The notes beneath the pieces are model-generated. The model worked only from the letters and a program-made list of their open reading frames with translations, did no database searches and was not told the DNA's origin. A stretch of 64,000 nucleotides of DNA. It comes from DASQPR01 sp963724705. Lineage in GTDB: Bacteria > Actinomycetota > Actinomycetes > Mycobacteriales > Micromonosporaceae. The stretch covers positions 744,001 to 808,000 of the forward strand of contig CAVRVS010000001.1 of assembly GCA_963724705.1 (NCBI GenBank), in the 5' to 3' direction. The position numbers were made by a program, and so were the translations under genes. Shown piece after piece: positions 9,652 to 18,088 of the stretch. The first letter of the stretch is position 1; each line of letters opens with the position of its first letter.

Positions 9652-10374
9652 TCATGCGGACGCATCCGAGTGCGCTGCTGGGTGATACAACTCCTGCCAG
9701 GCGGCCTCGGCGGCGCGCTGCTCGGCTTCCTTCTTGCTGCCGCCCTCGACACCGCCGTACGCCTGACCGGACACGACCGCCCAGGCCGTGAACGTCTTCG
9801 CATGGTCCGGGCCAGCATCCTCGATGCGGTATTCGGGCACGCCGAGCCCGAGCGACGCGGTCAGTTCCTGCAGGCTCGTCTTCCAGTCCAGTCCGGCGCC
9901 GCGCCCGGCCGCCTCGGCCATCAGCGGATCGAAGAGTTTGTGGATGACCTTGGTCGCCACCGGCAGACCGTGCTCCAGGTAGATGGCGCCCAACAGCGCT
10001 TCCAGCGTGTCGGCGAGGATGCTCGCCTTGTCGCGGCCGCCGGTCGACTCTTCGCCCTTGCCGAGACGCAGGTGCGCGCCGAGCCCGGCCGGGCCGAGGC
10101 CGCGAGCGACCTGGGCCAGAGCGCGCATGTTGACCACGCTCGCCCGCAGCTTCGCGAGATTGCCCTCGGGCAGGGTCGGGTGCTCAAGGTAGAGCGACGT
10201 GGTGATCACGACGCTCAGCACTGCGTCGCCGAGGAACTCCAGGCGCTCGTTGGTCGGCAGGCCGCCGTTCTCGTACGCGTACGAGCGGTGCGTCAGGGCC
10301 CGTTCGAGCAGCTCCGGATCGAGCCGCACACCGACGGCCGCCTCGAGCAGCGTCGCCGGTGGGCGGGACTTCAT
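9652..10374 (-). CDS. rnc: ribonuclease III
   Basis: RNase III (240 residues) cleaves double-stranded RNA, including rRNA precursors. The signature NERLEFLGDAVLSVV near residue 41 supplies the metal-binding Glu and Asp; the second acidic set is in ILADTLEALLGAIYLEHG. The double-stranded RNA-binding domain starts near 165 (DWKTSLQELTAS) and ends with KKEAEQRAAEAAWQ. ATG at 10374 is preceded by AGGAGA at five to six bases. It lies downstream of rpmF on the same strand, with a strong hairpin in the gap that could be its own autoregulatory target. Confidence 0.96.
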   Translation of the reverse strand: MKSRPPATLLEAAVGVRLDPELLERALTHRSYAYENGGLPTNERLEFLGDAVLSVVITTSLYLEHPTLPEGNLAKLRASVVNMRALAQVARGLGPAGLGAHLRLGKGEESTGGRDKASILADTLEALLGAIYLEHGLPVATKVIHKLFDPLMAEAAGRGAGLDWKTSLQELTASLGLGVPEYRIEDAGPDHAKTFTAWAVVSGQAYGGVEGGSKKEAEQRAAEAAWQELYHPAAHSDASA

Positions 10375-10447
10375 GACATCTCCTGTTGATGCGCCGGTCG
10401 GGCGCGGCGCGGGCCACCGCTTACGGCCCTGCCACGGTTAGACCGAC

Positions 10448-10483
10448 GACCTCGCCGGCCGCGCGATGCGTCCCGGCGAGGTC
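10448..10483 (-). promoter_or_regulatory. 11-bp perfect hairpin between rpmF and rnc
   Basis: GACCTCGCCGG at 10448-10458 pairs perfectly with CCGGCGAGGTC at 10473-10483 around a 14-base loop. It lies between the rpmF stop and the rnc start and lacks a U tract, so it is a weak terminator at best. RNase III is known in other bacteria to control its own mRNA by cleaving a leader stem-loop, and this hairpin is placed for that role. Confidence 0.55.
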
Positions 10484-10501
10484 TCGATATGACGATCGCC
10501 G

Positions 10502-10675
10502 TCAGACCTCGATGATCTGGCGGCCGTTGTACGTGCCGCAGACCGAGCACGCCGCGTGCGGCAGCTTCGGGGACTTGCACTGCGGGCAGGCGACGGTCAC
10601 GACCGCCGTGGCCTTCCAGTTGGCCCGACGGGACCGGGTGTTGCTGCGCGACATCTTGCGCTTGGGGACGGCCAC
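10502..10675 (-). CDS. rpmF: 50S ribosomal protein L32 (zinc-ribbon form)
   Basis: A 57-residue protein on the minus strand, starting at GTG 10675 (VAVPKRKMSRSNTRSRRANW). AGGAG lies about ten bases upstream, overlapping the end of the DUF177 gene. The basic head and the C-terminal zinc ribbon CPQC...CSVC, with four cysteines, mark it as the C+ (zinc-binding) L32 rather than the cysteine-free paralogue induced under zinc starvation. The order DUF177-rpmF-rnc is the standard operon. It terminates about 130 bases before rnc. Confidence 0.96.
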   Translation of the reverse strand: MAVPKRKMSRSNTRSRRANWKATAVVTVACPQCKSPKLPHAACSVCGTYNGRQIIEV

Positions 10676-10687
10676 GGCTTCGTACTC

Positions 10688-11311
10688 CTAATTCTCGGTC
10701 ACGGTGTGACCGTTCGGTGATGGACTCCCCGAACGGTCGTTGCCCTGGCCGGCGTCTGCCGAGCCAAGCTTGCTCAATGCGGCCCACCGCGGATCGGTCA
10801 CGGTGTGGCCATGGTCGGCCGGCAGGTCGTCCCACGGTACGCCGCACTCCGGGCAGAGCCCCCGGCAGTCCTCGTCGCAGACCGGATTGACCGGTAGCGC
10901 CAGCACGATCGCGTCGCGGACGACGGGCTCCAGATCGATGAGGTCGCCCTCGATCCGACCGACCTCGTCTTCCTCGGCCGTCTCGTCGGTGGTGCTGTCG
11001 GCGTAGGCGTACAACTCTGCGACGTCGACGTCGACGTCGTCTTCGATCGGCCGCAGGCAGCGGCCGCACTCGCCCGCGAGCGAAGCACTGACGTGACCGG
11101 AGACATAAACGCCTTCGGTCACCGACTGCATCGTCAGGTCGAGACTGAGGTCGGCGCCGGCCGGAACGCCGATCAGCGCCAGGCCGAGATCGTTCGGAGC
11201 CGGCACCACCCGGCGCACCTCACGCATCGAACCCGGGCTACGCGGCAGGTCCCTCGTGTCGAGGACCAGCGGCGCCCGGGCGTCGAGGTGGTGGGTCGGA
11301 TGGTTACGCAT
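10688..11311 (-). CDS. DUF177 (YceD) protein
   Basis: 207 residues from the ATG at 11311 (MRNHPTHHLDARAPLVLDTR), chosen because AGGA lies just upstream and family members start with this block; a longer frame extends 35 codons further. It has the DUF177 features: CGRCLRP near 105, an acidic stretch, then CDEDCRGLCPECG. Family members are encoded next to rpmF and are linked to 23S rRNA accumulation and ribosome assembly in plants and bacteria. The cysteine clusters suggest metal binding. A polar C-terminal tail follows the conserved domain. Confidence 0.9.
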   Translation of the reverse strand: MRNHPTHHLDARAPLVLDTRDLPRSPGSMREVRRVVPAPNDLGLALIGVPAGADLSLDLTMQSVTEGVYVSGHVSASLAGECGRCLRPIEDDVDVDVAELYAYADSTTDETAEEDEVGRIEGDLIDLEPVVRDAIVLALPVNPVCDEDCRGLCPECGVPWDDLPADHGHTVTDPRWAALSKLGSADAGQGNDRSGSPSPNGHTVTEN

Positions 11312-11439
11312 TGTCCTAGCGATCTCGGTACGGGAATGTCGGCGCACAGGCCGACGAAAAGCGTACCCGAGCCTGGTTGGACACGTCGAATCGCGCCGGT
11401 TTACCCGCAAGATCAACCAGCGCGAACCCTCGGTCTCGG

Positions 11440-11970
11440 TCAGAACGGCAGGGGGCGTTCGTCGGCGTCGCCGACGAACGAGCCGATCTCCCGCAGCGCG
11501 TGCATCTTGTCGCGGCCGCGTTCGATCGACGCCAACGACCGGGTCAGGAACTGTTCGAAGTTGGCCAGGGCCGTGTCGACATAGTCGTCGACCTCGTCCC
11601 GCAGCCGCTGCGCCTCGGCTCGGGCATCGGAGACAAGGCGGGCACCCTCATGCTCGGCCGACACGGTGATCTCGTTCACCGACACGAGCCGGGCATGCTC
11701 ACTCTCGGCTTCGCCGATGATCCGGTCGGCTTCGCGCTTGCCGGCGTCGAGGATCTTGTCCCGCTCATCGAGCAGGGCCGACGCCCGGCGCATTTCACTC
11801 GGCAGCTCGATGCGTAGTTGATCGAGAATCGCGATCAGCTCGCCCCGGTCGAGGATGCAGTTGCGCGACATCGGCATCGAGCGGGCACCCTCCACCAACG
11901 CGATGATCTCGTCGATGCGATCCAGCGGATCCACGAACACTCCCGTCACATTGCTCACCGTGCCGCCCAC
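11440..11970 (-). CDS. sepIVA: DivIVA-like septation protein SepIVA
   Basis: Up to 176 residues, mostly coiled coil. The start of the fold (DRIDEIIALVEGARSMPMSR) and the following LLDERDKILDAGKREADRII align by eye with the mycobacterial SepIVA family (Rv2927c), a DivIVA-like protein needed for septation and cell-length control. The context agrees, since Rv2927c also sits beside DUF177 and rnc. The start is uncertain: the GTGs at 11970, 11958 and 11934 are all possible, and GGGAG before the last one is the best ribosome site. It ends with an acidic-aromatic tail (DERPLPF). Confidence 0.8.
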   Translation of the reverse strand: MGGTVSNVTGVFVDPLDRIDEIIALVEGARSMPMSRNCILDRGELIAILDQLRIELPSEMRRASALLDERDKILDAGKREADRIIGEAESEHARLVSVNEITVSAEHEGARLVSDARAEAQRLRDEVDDYVDTALANFEQFLTRSLASIERGRDKMHALREIGSFVGDADERPLPF

Positions 11971-12198
11971 CCCCGACGCTATGCTCGCGGGCCCGCTAGG
12001 CGGCGCCAGCGCGATGTTTACCTACCCATGATGCGCGGCTCAACCATCATGACGGCCCGGCGCGCCGGGGGCGACTGCCCGAACCGCTGAGCCGATGGCG
12101 GCCACAGCGTGACATGCACAACACCCGACTGTCCGGCCGCGACCCGCAAAAGCACCCGCGACCTGGGAAAACGCGATCGGTGCGGTGGCGGGTCGCGC

Positions 12199-12729
12199 CT
12201 ATGCGCCGGTCGTTCCCGAACCAGGGGTACGGGGATACAGCTCAGCGAGCCGCTCCACGAGGCGGGCCGCCACCATCTCGGGTACGTGCGGCGACACGTC
12301 TCCGCCCCATTTCGCGACGTCCTTGATGAGGCTCGACGACACGAACGAGTAGAGCGGGTTCGTCGGCATGAACAGCGTCTCCAGCCCGGAGAGCCCGTAG
12401 TTCATTTGAGCCATCTTGAGCTCGTAGTCGAAGTCGGTGACGGCCCGCAGGCCCCGGACGACGACCTGGACGTGCTCGGTTCGACAGAAGTCGACGAGCA
12501 GCCCCTCGAACGACGCGACCCGTACGTTTTCCAGGCCTTTCGTGACCTCGCGGAGCATCTCCATGCGCTCGGTGTGCGTGAAGAGGCCGCTCTTCGACTG
12601 GTTCACGAGCACGGCCACGATCACGTCGTCATACAGCCGGCTGGCGCGGCCGATGATGTCGAGATGCCCGTTGGTAGCGGGGTCGAACGAGCCGGGGCAC
12701 ACGGCCCGGCTTGGCTCGCGGGTGCTCAT
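12199..12729 (-). CDS. coaD: phosphopantetheine adenylyltransferase
   Basis: CoaD makes dephospho-CoA from 4'-phosphopantetheine and ATP, the penultimate step of CoA synthesis. 176 residues from the ATG at 12729, which overlaps the rsmD stop as ATGA; the frame extends six codons further but the coupled start is preferred. Motifs: CPGSFDPATNGH near 11 (nucleotidyltransferase T/HxGH), VRGLRAVTDFDYE near 92, and YSFVSSSLIKDVAKWGGDV with the ISSSxxR-like loop, here SSSLIK. Length matches the hexameric bacterial enzyme (~160) plus a short tail. Confidence 0.96.
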   Translation of the reverse strand: MSTREPSRAVCPGSFDPATNGHLDIIGRASRLYDDVIVAVLVNQSKSGLFTHTERMEMLREVTKGLENVRVASFEGLLVDFCRTEHVQVVVRGLRAVTDFDYELKMAQMNYGLSGLETLFMPTNPLYSFVSSSLIKDVAKWGGDVSPHVPEMVAARLVERLAELYPRTPGSGTTGA

Positions 12730-13373
12730 GAGCGGCGACCGTACCAAAGCATGGCCTCACCGTAGCGGCGAGACCGCTCGCCGGTGACCGACCGCACCCA
12801 GGTCGGCTCGGGCGAGCGCTTCGATCGTTCGAGGATGACCAGGCCGCCGGCGTTGATCCATCCGTGCCCGACGAGCGCGTCCAGCATTGCGGTCACGTCC
12901 TGCTCGCCGAGGTCGTACGGCGGATCGGCGAACACGATGTCGTAGCCCTTTCCGAGTCCGTCCGAGCCGCCGTTGGCGTCTGGTCGCGGGCCGGCCGCCC
13001 GCGCTGGGCCGGTGGCTGGCGTTGGGGCGGCGGCCCGCGGTGGGCCGGCGGCCAGGACGCTCGTCACCCGCTGGGCGGCGAGCGTGACCACGTCACCGGC
13101 GCCGAGGGCGGCAATGTTCTCCCGGATCACGCGGACGGCTTTGGGATCGGATTCGACGAGCAGCACGTGCTCGGCACCACGGGAAGCGGCCTCGAGTCCG
13201 ACGGCGCCGCTACCGGCGTAGAGGTCGAGGAAGCGCCGGCCGTAGAGCACATGCGTCGCGTCCAGGCCACTGAACATCGCTTCGCGTACTCGGTCGGCCG
13301 TCGGGCGCGTGTCCGGGCCGGTCGGAGTCGCGAGTCGGCGGCCACCGTACGTGCCGGCGATGATCCTGGTCAC
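12726..13373 (-). CDS. rsmD: 16S rRNA (guanine(966)-N2)-methyltransferase
   Basis: RsmD methylates G966 of 16S rRNA using SAM. The N-terminus TRIIAGTYGGRRLATP, the SAM loop FLDLYAGSGAVGLEA near 48, and the catalytic DPPYDLGE near 150 are all present. The family is ~190 residues; this one (215) has a Pro/Ala/Gly-rich insert of about 30 residues just before the DPPY strand. The start is GTG at 13373. It is coupled to coaD by a four-base overlap, the usual rsmD-coaD pair. Confidence 0.95.
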   Translation of the reverse strand: MTRIIAGTYGGRRLATPTGPDTRPTADRVREAMFSGLDATHVLYGRRFLDLYAGSGAVGLEAASRGAEHVLLVESDPKAVRVIRENIAALGAGDVVTLAAQRVTSVLAAGPPRAAAPTPATGPARAAGPRPDANGGSDGLGKGYDIVFADPPYDLGEQDVTAMLDALVGHGWINAGGLVILERSKRSPEPTWVRSVTGERSRRYGEAMLWYGRRS

Positions 13374-13547
13374 GGATCCAGACGTTACCCGTCGTGCACG
13401 GAGCCGGCCGGCGCGTCCGGGGCCGGTCGGTTGCTGCCGGTCGATGTCGCTTGCTGTGGTTCGCGTGCCATCCGTACCGATTCGCCTGCGGCACTGTCGG
13501 CAGCGCTGCTATATCTCCTTTATGCCCTCAAATGAGGTTTGTCGGTA

Positions 13548-13823
13548 ATGGCGGGCGCGGCGGTCTTCGTGGTGACCGCGGTCCTCGCCGGGTCGATGCT
13601 GGCCGTGGCGTCGCCCAGCTCGGATTCGGCGACACGTTACAAGAACTGCGCGGCCATGCACGCTGACTGGCCGCACGGCGTCGGCAAGCTGTTCGCGAGC
13701 GATCACGTCGCGAACAAGAAGACGGACAAGCCGGTGACCACGTTTCACCTGAGCATCGGGCTCTACAACGCGAACAAGAAACTGGACACCGATCACGACG
13801 GGATCGCTTGCGAGCAACGCTGA
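13548..13823 (+). CDS. secreted Excalibur calcium-binding protein
   Basis: A 91-residue protein from the ATG at 13548, preceded by GAGG at ten bases; a TTG three codons earlier is the alternative. The hydrophobic N-terminus (MAGAAVFVVTAVLAGSMLAV) is a signal peptide or anchor, although without a basic residue first. The rest is one Excalibur domain: NCAAMHADWPHGV near 33 and the terminal DTDHDGIACEQR, whose D-D-D-G-x-x-C-E spacing mimics an EF-hand loop with a stabilising disulphide. Excalibur domains occur in extracellular actinobacterial proteins, often with nucleases. This one stands alone, convergent with recG. Confidence 0.85.
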   Translation: MAGAAVFVVTAVLAGSMLAVASPSSDSATRYKNCAAMHADWPHGVGKLFASDHVANKKTDKPVTTFHLSIGLYNANKKLDTDHDGIACEQR

Positions 13824-13836
13824 CCCAATGATCATC

Positions 13837-13897
13837 GCAACTTCCCGGAAGTCGCCCGGTCCCGCACACCCTGACCCGGCAACTTCCAGGAAGTTGC
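13837..13897. repeat. paired 19-bp palindromes (GCAACTTCCnGGAAGTTGC)
   Basis: Two near-identical palindromes lie 42 bases apart in the convergent gap between the Excalibur gene and recG. The one at 13837-13855 has one arm mismatch; the one at 13879-13897 is perfect. Each could form a nine-bp hairpin or be a dyad operator. There is no U tract. Confidence 0.75.
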
Positions 13898-13960
13898 GGC
13901 CAGGAACTGCAGTCAGGACGTCGCGGCAAGAGTTGAAGTGGCGTCAGGAATGTCCGCCGG

Positions 13961-16174
13961 TTAACCCTTCTCCAGATACTCGGCGCGCTCCTCGTCGACC
14001 AGGTCGGCGACCCAGTCCCGCAGCAGCGGATGCCGGTCAAGTTCCGGGTCGTCCTCGACGAGTTCGATGGCGGCCGTACGCGCCTCGCCGATCATCTCCG
14101 CGTCGCGAAGCAACGAGAGCAGTCGCAGGTGCGAGCGCCGGCCCGACTGGCTCTGCCCGAGGACATCGCCCTCCCGGCGCTGCTCAAGGTCGATCTCTGC
14201 CAACCGGAATCCGTCGAGGGTCGCCGCCACCGCGTCCAGCCGCTCCCGTGCCGGCGTGTCCTCGTTCGCTTCGGTGACGAGCAGGCAGAGGCCCGGCGCC
14301 GTACCTCGGCCGACGCGACCGCGCAGCTGATGGAGTTGGGACACGCCGAATCGGTCGGCGTCGAGCACGATCATCACGGTCGCGTTCGGCACGTCGACGC
14401 CGACCTCGATCACCGTCGTCGCCACGAGCACGTCGATCTCTCCGCCGGCAAACGCCCGCATCACGGCGTCCTTTTCGTCGGACGGCAGGCGGCCGTGCAA
14501 CACGCCGAGTCGTAGTCCGGCCAGCGGACCCGCTTCGAGCAGCGGAGCGATCTCGGTCACCGCGATCGGCGGGCGCCGCGCACTGTCCGCGTCGATCCCC
14601 GGCTCGACGTCGTCGTCGGGTTCGTCCCCGGCGCTGTCGCCGATCCGCGGGCAGACCACGTACGCCTGGTGGCCGGCCTCGACCTCTTCGCGCAACCGGC
14701 GCCAGGCCCGGTCGAGGTATGCCGGCTTCTCGGCCGCCGGGACGACGTGCGAAGCGATCGGTGAACGACCGAGCGGCAACTCGGCCAGGGTCGAGGTGTC
14801 GAGGTCGCCGTACACGGTCATGGCGACCGTACGGGGAATCGGCGTGGCCGTCATCACGAGTACGTGCGGCGGAACGGCGGCCTTGGCCCGCAGCGCATCG
14901 CGTTGTTCGACGCCGAAGCGATGCTGCTCGTCGACCACCACGAGCCCGAGGTCGGCGAAGTCCACGCCCTCGTAGAGCAGCGCGTGCGTGCCGAGCACGA
15001 TGCCGGCCTCGCCGGAGGCGATCGCCCCGAGCGCGGCCCGCCGCCCGGCCGCACCGAGTGATCCGGTGACCAGTGTGACCTGCGTGCCGTCCGGGTCGCC
15101 GTCGAGCTCGCCAGCGCGACCGATCGACCCGAGCAGCTCGCGGACACTGCGCAGGTGCTGGGTGGCGAGAACCTCGGTCGGTGCGAGCAGCGCGGTCTGC
15201 CCGCCGGCGTCGACGACCTGGAGCATCGCGCGCAACGCGCAAAGCGTCTTGCCCGATCCGACCTCGCCCTGCAGCAGTCGGTGCATCGGATGTTTCGACG
15301 CAAGGTCATGCGCGATCTGGACGCCGACCGCCTGCTGGCCGCCGGTCAACTCGTACGGCAACATCGAGTCGAAGCGGGCCAACGCACCATCGGAGCGCAT
15401 CGGACGTGGTGTGGCCGGCGTCTCGGCCGCCCGGTGCTTGCGCTGCACCAACGTCAGCTGCACAGCGAATGCCTCGTCCCACTTGAGCCGTTTACGGGCG
15501 GCGGCAAGGGACTCGCGGCTCGTCGGGCGGTGGATCTCGCGGATCGCCGTACCGAGGTCAACCAACCGGCGCTCGGCCAACAGGACCGCCGGCATCGGGT
15601 CCGGCGGTGGTGTGAAGACGTCGAGCACGACCCGCACGCATCGCGCGATCACCCACGTCGGCACCGCGGCGGCCGCCGCGTAGACCGGGATCAACGCACC
15701 CGCGAACTCCTCGACCTCGCCGGCCGCCTCGCCGGTGAGATCATCGCCCAGCAGCACGTACTCCGGGCTGTTGAGTTGCCGCTTGCCGCGGAACTCCGTC
15801 ACCTTGCCGGCGAACATGCCCCACCGGCCCGGCCGCAGATCGCGCTCGCGCCAGGCCTGCTTCGGACCGAAGAACGTCAGCGTCAGCACGCCGCCCGAGC
15901 CGTCGCCGACGGTGACTTCGAGGAGCGTGCTGTTGCGTTGCCGCAGCGGGCGCAGATTCGTCGACCGCACCTGGGCCAGCACTGTGACCTGCTCCCCCAC
16001 CGACAGCGTACGGATCTCGGTGTGCTCGCCACGCTCGTCGTAGCGGCGCGGGAAGTGGTAGAGCAGATCGCCGACCGTGGTCAGCTCCAGATGGTCGGCG
16101 AGACCCTTCGCCGTCTTTCCGCCGATCACCTTGGTGAGCGGGGTGTCCACAGTGACGTCGGCCGCGGCGGTCAC
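13961..16174 (-). CDS. recG: ATP-dependent DNA helicase RecG
   Basis: RecG (737 residues) remodels stalled replication forks and Holliday junctions. The wedge/OB domain is N-terminal (residues ~1-160, VGDLLYHFPRRYDER). Walker A is QGEVGSGKTLCAL near 295, motif II is VVVDEQHRFG (DEQH) near 400, and motif VI is QLHQLRGRVGRG near 620. The longer frame begins inside the upstream gene; GTG at 16174, overlapping the upstream stop as GTGA, is the natural start. It follows the DAK/DegV kinase as in many Gram-positive genomes. Confidence 0.95.
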   Translation of the reverse strand: MTAAADVTVDTPLTKVIGGKTAKGLADHLELTTVGDLLYHFPRRYDERGEHTEIRTLSVGEQVTVLAQVRSTNLRPLRQRNSTLLEVTVGDGSGGVLTLTFFGPKQAWRERDLRPGRWGMFAGKVTEFRGKRQLNSPEYVLLGDDLTGEAAGEVEEFAGALIPVYAAAAAVPTWVIARCVRVVLDVFTPPPDPMPAVLLAERRLVDLGTAIREIHRPTSRESLAAARKRLKWDEAFAVQLTLVQRKHRAAETPATPRPMRSDGALARFDSMLPYELTGGQQAVGVQIAHDLASKHPMHRLLQGEVGSGKTLCALRAMLQVVDAGGQTALLAPTEVLATQHLRSVRELLGSIGRAGELDGDPDGTQVTLVTGSLGAAGRRAALGAIASGEAGIVLGTHALLYEGVDFADLGLVVVDEQHRFGVEQRDALRAKAAVPPHVLVMTATPIPRTVAMTVYGDLDTSTLAELPLGRSPIASHVVPAAEKPAYLDRAWRRLREEVEAGHQAYVVCPRIGDSAGDEPDDDVEPGIDADSARRPPIAVTEIAPLLEAGPLAGLRLGVLHGRLPSDEKDAVMRAFAGGEIDVLVATTVIEVGVDVPNATVMIVLDADRFGVSQLHQLRGRVGRGTAPGLCLLVTEANEDTPARERLDAVAATLDGFRLAEIDLEQRREGDVLGQSQSGRRSHLRLLSLLRDAEMIGEARTAAIELVEDDPELDRHPLLRDWVADLVDEERAEYLEKG

Positions 16175-17907
16175 TCGATGCCTACCAGCAGTGGATGATG
16201 CGGCTGGCCGCCGTGGTAGACCTGCGCCTCGACGAAGGGCCAATGGTGGGCGAGATGTTCTTCGAGCATCGGCGCGAGGTCGCTCGGCGCCTGCTTGCCG
16301 GTGAGCAGCGTCACCAGCTCCCCACCGGCGGTGAGGAGGCGGTCGAGCAGGTCACGGCAGGTCTGGCCGAGATCCGTACCGATCAGGTTGACCTCGCCGT
16401 CGACGAGCGCGAGCACGTCACCGGCCTGGCAGCGGCCGGCCACCGTGATCGCCTCCCGGCTCGCGTAGGTCACCTCGGCGTAGCGGCACGCGCCGGCGGC
16501 CTCGGCCATCGCGATCACGTCGTCGTCGAAGCGCCGGCCGGCGTCGCGGACGGCGAGGGCGGCGAGGGCCTGCATCGGCGACCGGATGGGGACGACGGCC
16601 ACGCGTATGTGGTCCTTACGTGCCTCCTGTGCCGCGGCCGATGCTGGCCCTTGGGTGGCCGCGACGTCGGGGAGCACCACTACGCGGGCCGCACCCGTGC
16701 CACGAATCGCGGCGAGGATCTCCGCGGTCGACGGGTTCGGACCGCGGACGACCGCGGCGCCCTCGGCGTCGAACAACGCGGCCAGACCGCCGCCGGTCGC
16801 GACGACGACGGTCGCGCGCCGGGGCCGCGCCTGGTCGGCCGGCTCGTGCGAGGCAATCGCCGCTGGTTCGAACGCGTCCGTTGCCTCAAGATCATTTGCT
16901 GGTACGGTCGATCCACGCGCCACCGCGACGGCGTCCGCTAGGGACGGCGCCGCGCGTGTCGCAGCGATCTGATCATCGAAATGCGTCACCGAGATCCGGT
17001 GCGGCCGTCCGGCCCGGACGCCCGCCTCGATGGCGGCGCCGACGTCGTTGACGTGCACGTGGACGTTCCACGTCGGCGGCAACGTGTCGACATCGCCGTG
17101 TGACCCGGTGCCGACGATCACCAGCGAGTCCCCGAGTCCGGCCAACTCGGTCCGCAGCGCGTCGACCGCGACACCGTGGGCGTCGAGCAGGAACTGCACC
17201 TCGAACGCGTACGCCGACGATCCCGTCTCGCGAGTCAGGCCGCTGATGCGGGTGGCGGCTCCCATCGAACTTCCGTCCGACCGGGACCGTGGCGGTGCCG
17301 GCAGCCCGGTCACGACCTCGACCAGCGCGTCGAGAAGGACGAGAAGGCCACGGCCGCCGGCATCCACCACGCCAGCGCGCGCCAGTTCCGGCAACTGCTC
17401 GGGCGTCTTGGCCAACGCTCCGGCCGCGGCGGTAGCGGCGGCAACGGCGACCGATTCGAGGTCATCGGAGTCGGCGTCGGTGGCGGCCAGACCGGCGGCT
17501 CGGGCGACCGACAAGATCGTGCCCTCGACCGGCGCCGCGACCGCCTCGTAGGCCGCGTCGGCCGCGGACCGCAGACCGATGGCCAGGTCACGTCCGCCGG
17601 CGGCGGCAAGACCGCACGTGCGGGCGAATCCGGCCAGCAGCTGCGACATGATCACGCCCGAATTCCCGCGCGCCCCGAGCAGCGCACCGCGGGCGAAGCC
17701 GGCCATCGTTGTGGCGAGATCCGAGGGCGGCTCGCTGGACAGGTGATCCTGTGCGGCCGCGAAGGTCAGGACGAGATTCGTGCCGGTGTCGCCGTCCGGG
17801 ACCGGATAGACGTTCAGCTCGTCGATCTCGTGCTGGTGCTGCCGCAGTCCGGCGAGGCCGGCCGCGCACCAGCGGCGTACGGCGTCGCCATCCAGACTGT
17901 CCAGCAC
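16171..17907 (-). CDS. DAK2/DegV-domain kinase, FakA-like
   Basis: 578 residues. The N-terminal DAK2 nucleotide-binding domain contains DELNVYPVPDGDTGTN near 31, the aspartates that bind two Mg2+, and GARGNSGVIMSQLL near 97. The C-terminal half is the degenerate DegV-like domain. The architecture matches FakA (YloV), the ATP-dependent kinase that phosphorylates fatty acids held by FakB/DegV proteins; no FakB is in this window. The start is GTG at 17907. The rpmB-fakA-recG neighbourhood is conserved in Firmicutes and Actinomycetota, which supports the call. Confidence 0.85.
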   Translation of the reverse strand: MLDSLDGDAVRRWCAAGLAGLRQHQHEIDELNVYPVPDGDTGTNLVLTFAAAQDHLSSEPPSDLATTMAGFARGALLGARGNSGVIMSQLLAGFARTCGLAAAGGRDLAIGLRSAADAAYEAVAAPVEGTILSVARAAGLAATDADSDDLESVAVAAATAAAGALAKTPEQLPELARAGVVDAGGRGLLVLLDALVEVVTGLPAPPRSRSDGSSMGAATRISGLTRETGSSAYAFEVQFLLDAHGVAVDALRTELAGLGDSLVIVGTGSHGDVDTLPPTWNVHVHVNDVGAAIEAGVRAGRPHRISVTHFDDQIAATRAAPSLADAVAVARGSTVPANDLEATDAFEPAAIASHEPADQARPRRATVVVATGGGLAALFDAEGAAVVRGPNPSTAEILAAIRGTGAARVVVLPDVAATQGPASAAAQEARKDHIRVAVVPIRSPMQALAALAVRDAGRRFDDDVIAMAEAAGACRYAEVTYASREAITVAGRCQAGDVLALVDGEVNLIGTDLGQTCRDLLDRLLTAGGELVTLLTGKQAPSDLAPMLEEHLAHHWPFVEAQVYHGGQPHHPLLVGIE

Positions 17908-17926
17908 GGATTCGAAGCGTAATCGC

Positions 17927-18074
17927 GGGGCGCGACAAAGCGCGAGCGGCGTGCAGTTTCGCCAGCTCGCGCGCGTCGCCCGCCCCGCCCGCGATACGAC
18001 ACAGTGGGGCGCGACAAAGCGCGAGCGGCGTGCAGTTTCGCCAGCTCGCGCGCGTCGCCTGCCCCGCCCGCGAT
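17927..18074. repeat. 69-bp direct repeat with internal stem-loop
   Basis: Two copies (17927-17995 and 18006-18074), 79 bases apart, differ at a single position (C versus T near the end). Each contains GCGCGAGC and its complement GCTCGCGC around an inner GGCG/CGCC, giving a long imperfect hairpin. They lie in the divergent gap between the FakA-like gene and rpmB. This looks like a duplicated palindromic (REP/MITE-like) element. Confidence 0.85.
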
Positions 18075-18088
18075 TGGCTCCTCGTCAA

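Noticed and set aside
7813..10389. 858-codon plus-strand frame
   Set aside because: Shadow of mutM, the mannosyltransferase and rnc; no recognisable protein.
13394..13666. Alternative frames over the Excalibur gene
   Set aside because: Only the frame from 13548 gives a signal peptide and the complete calcium-binding motif.
17588..18088. Overlapping minus-strand frames with repeated AGDARELAKLHAAR peptide
   Set aside because: The peptide repetition is produced by the 69-bp DNA repeats in every frame, not by a gene.
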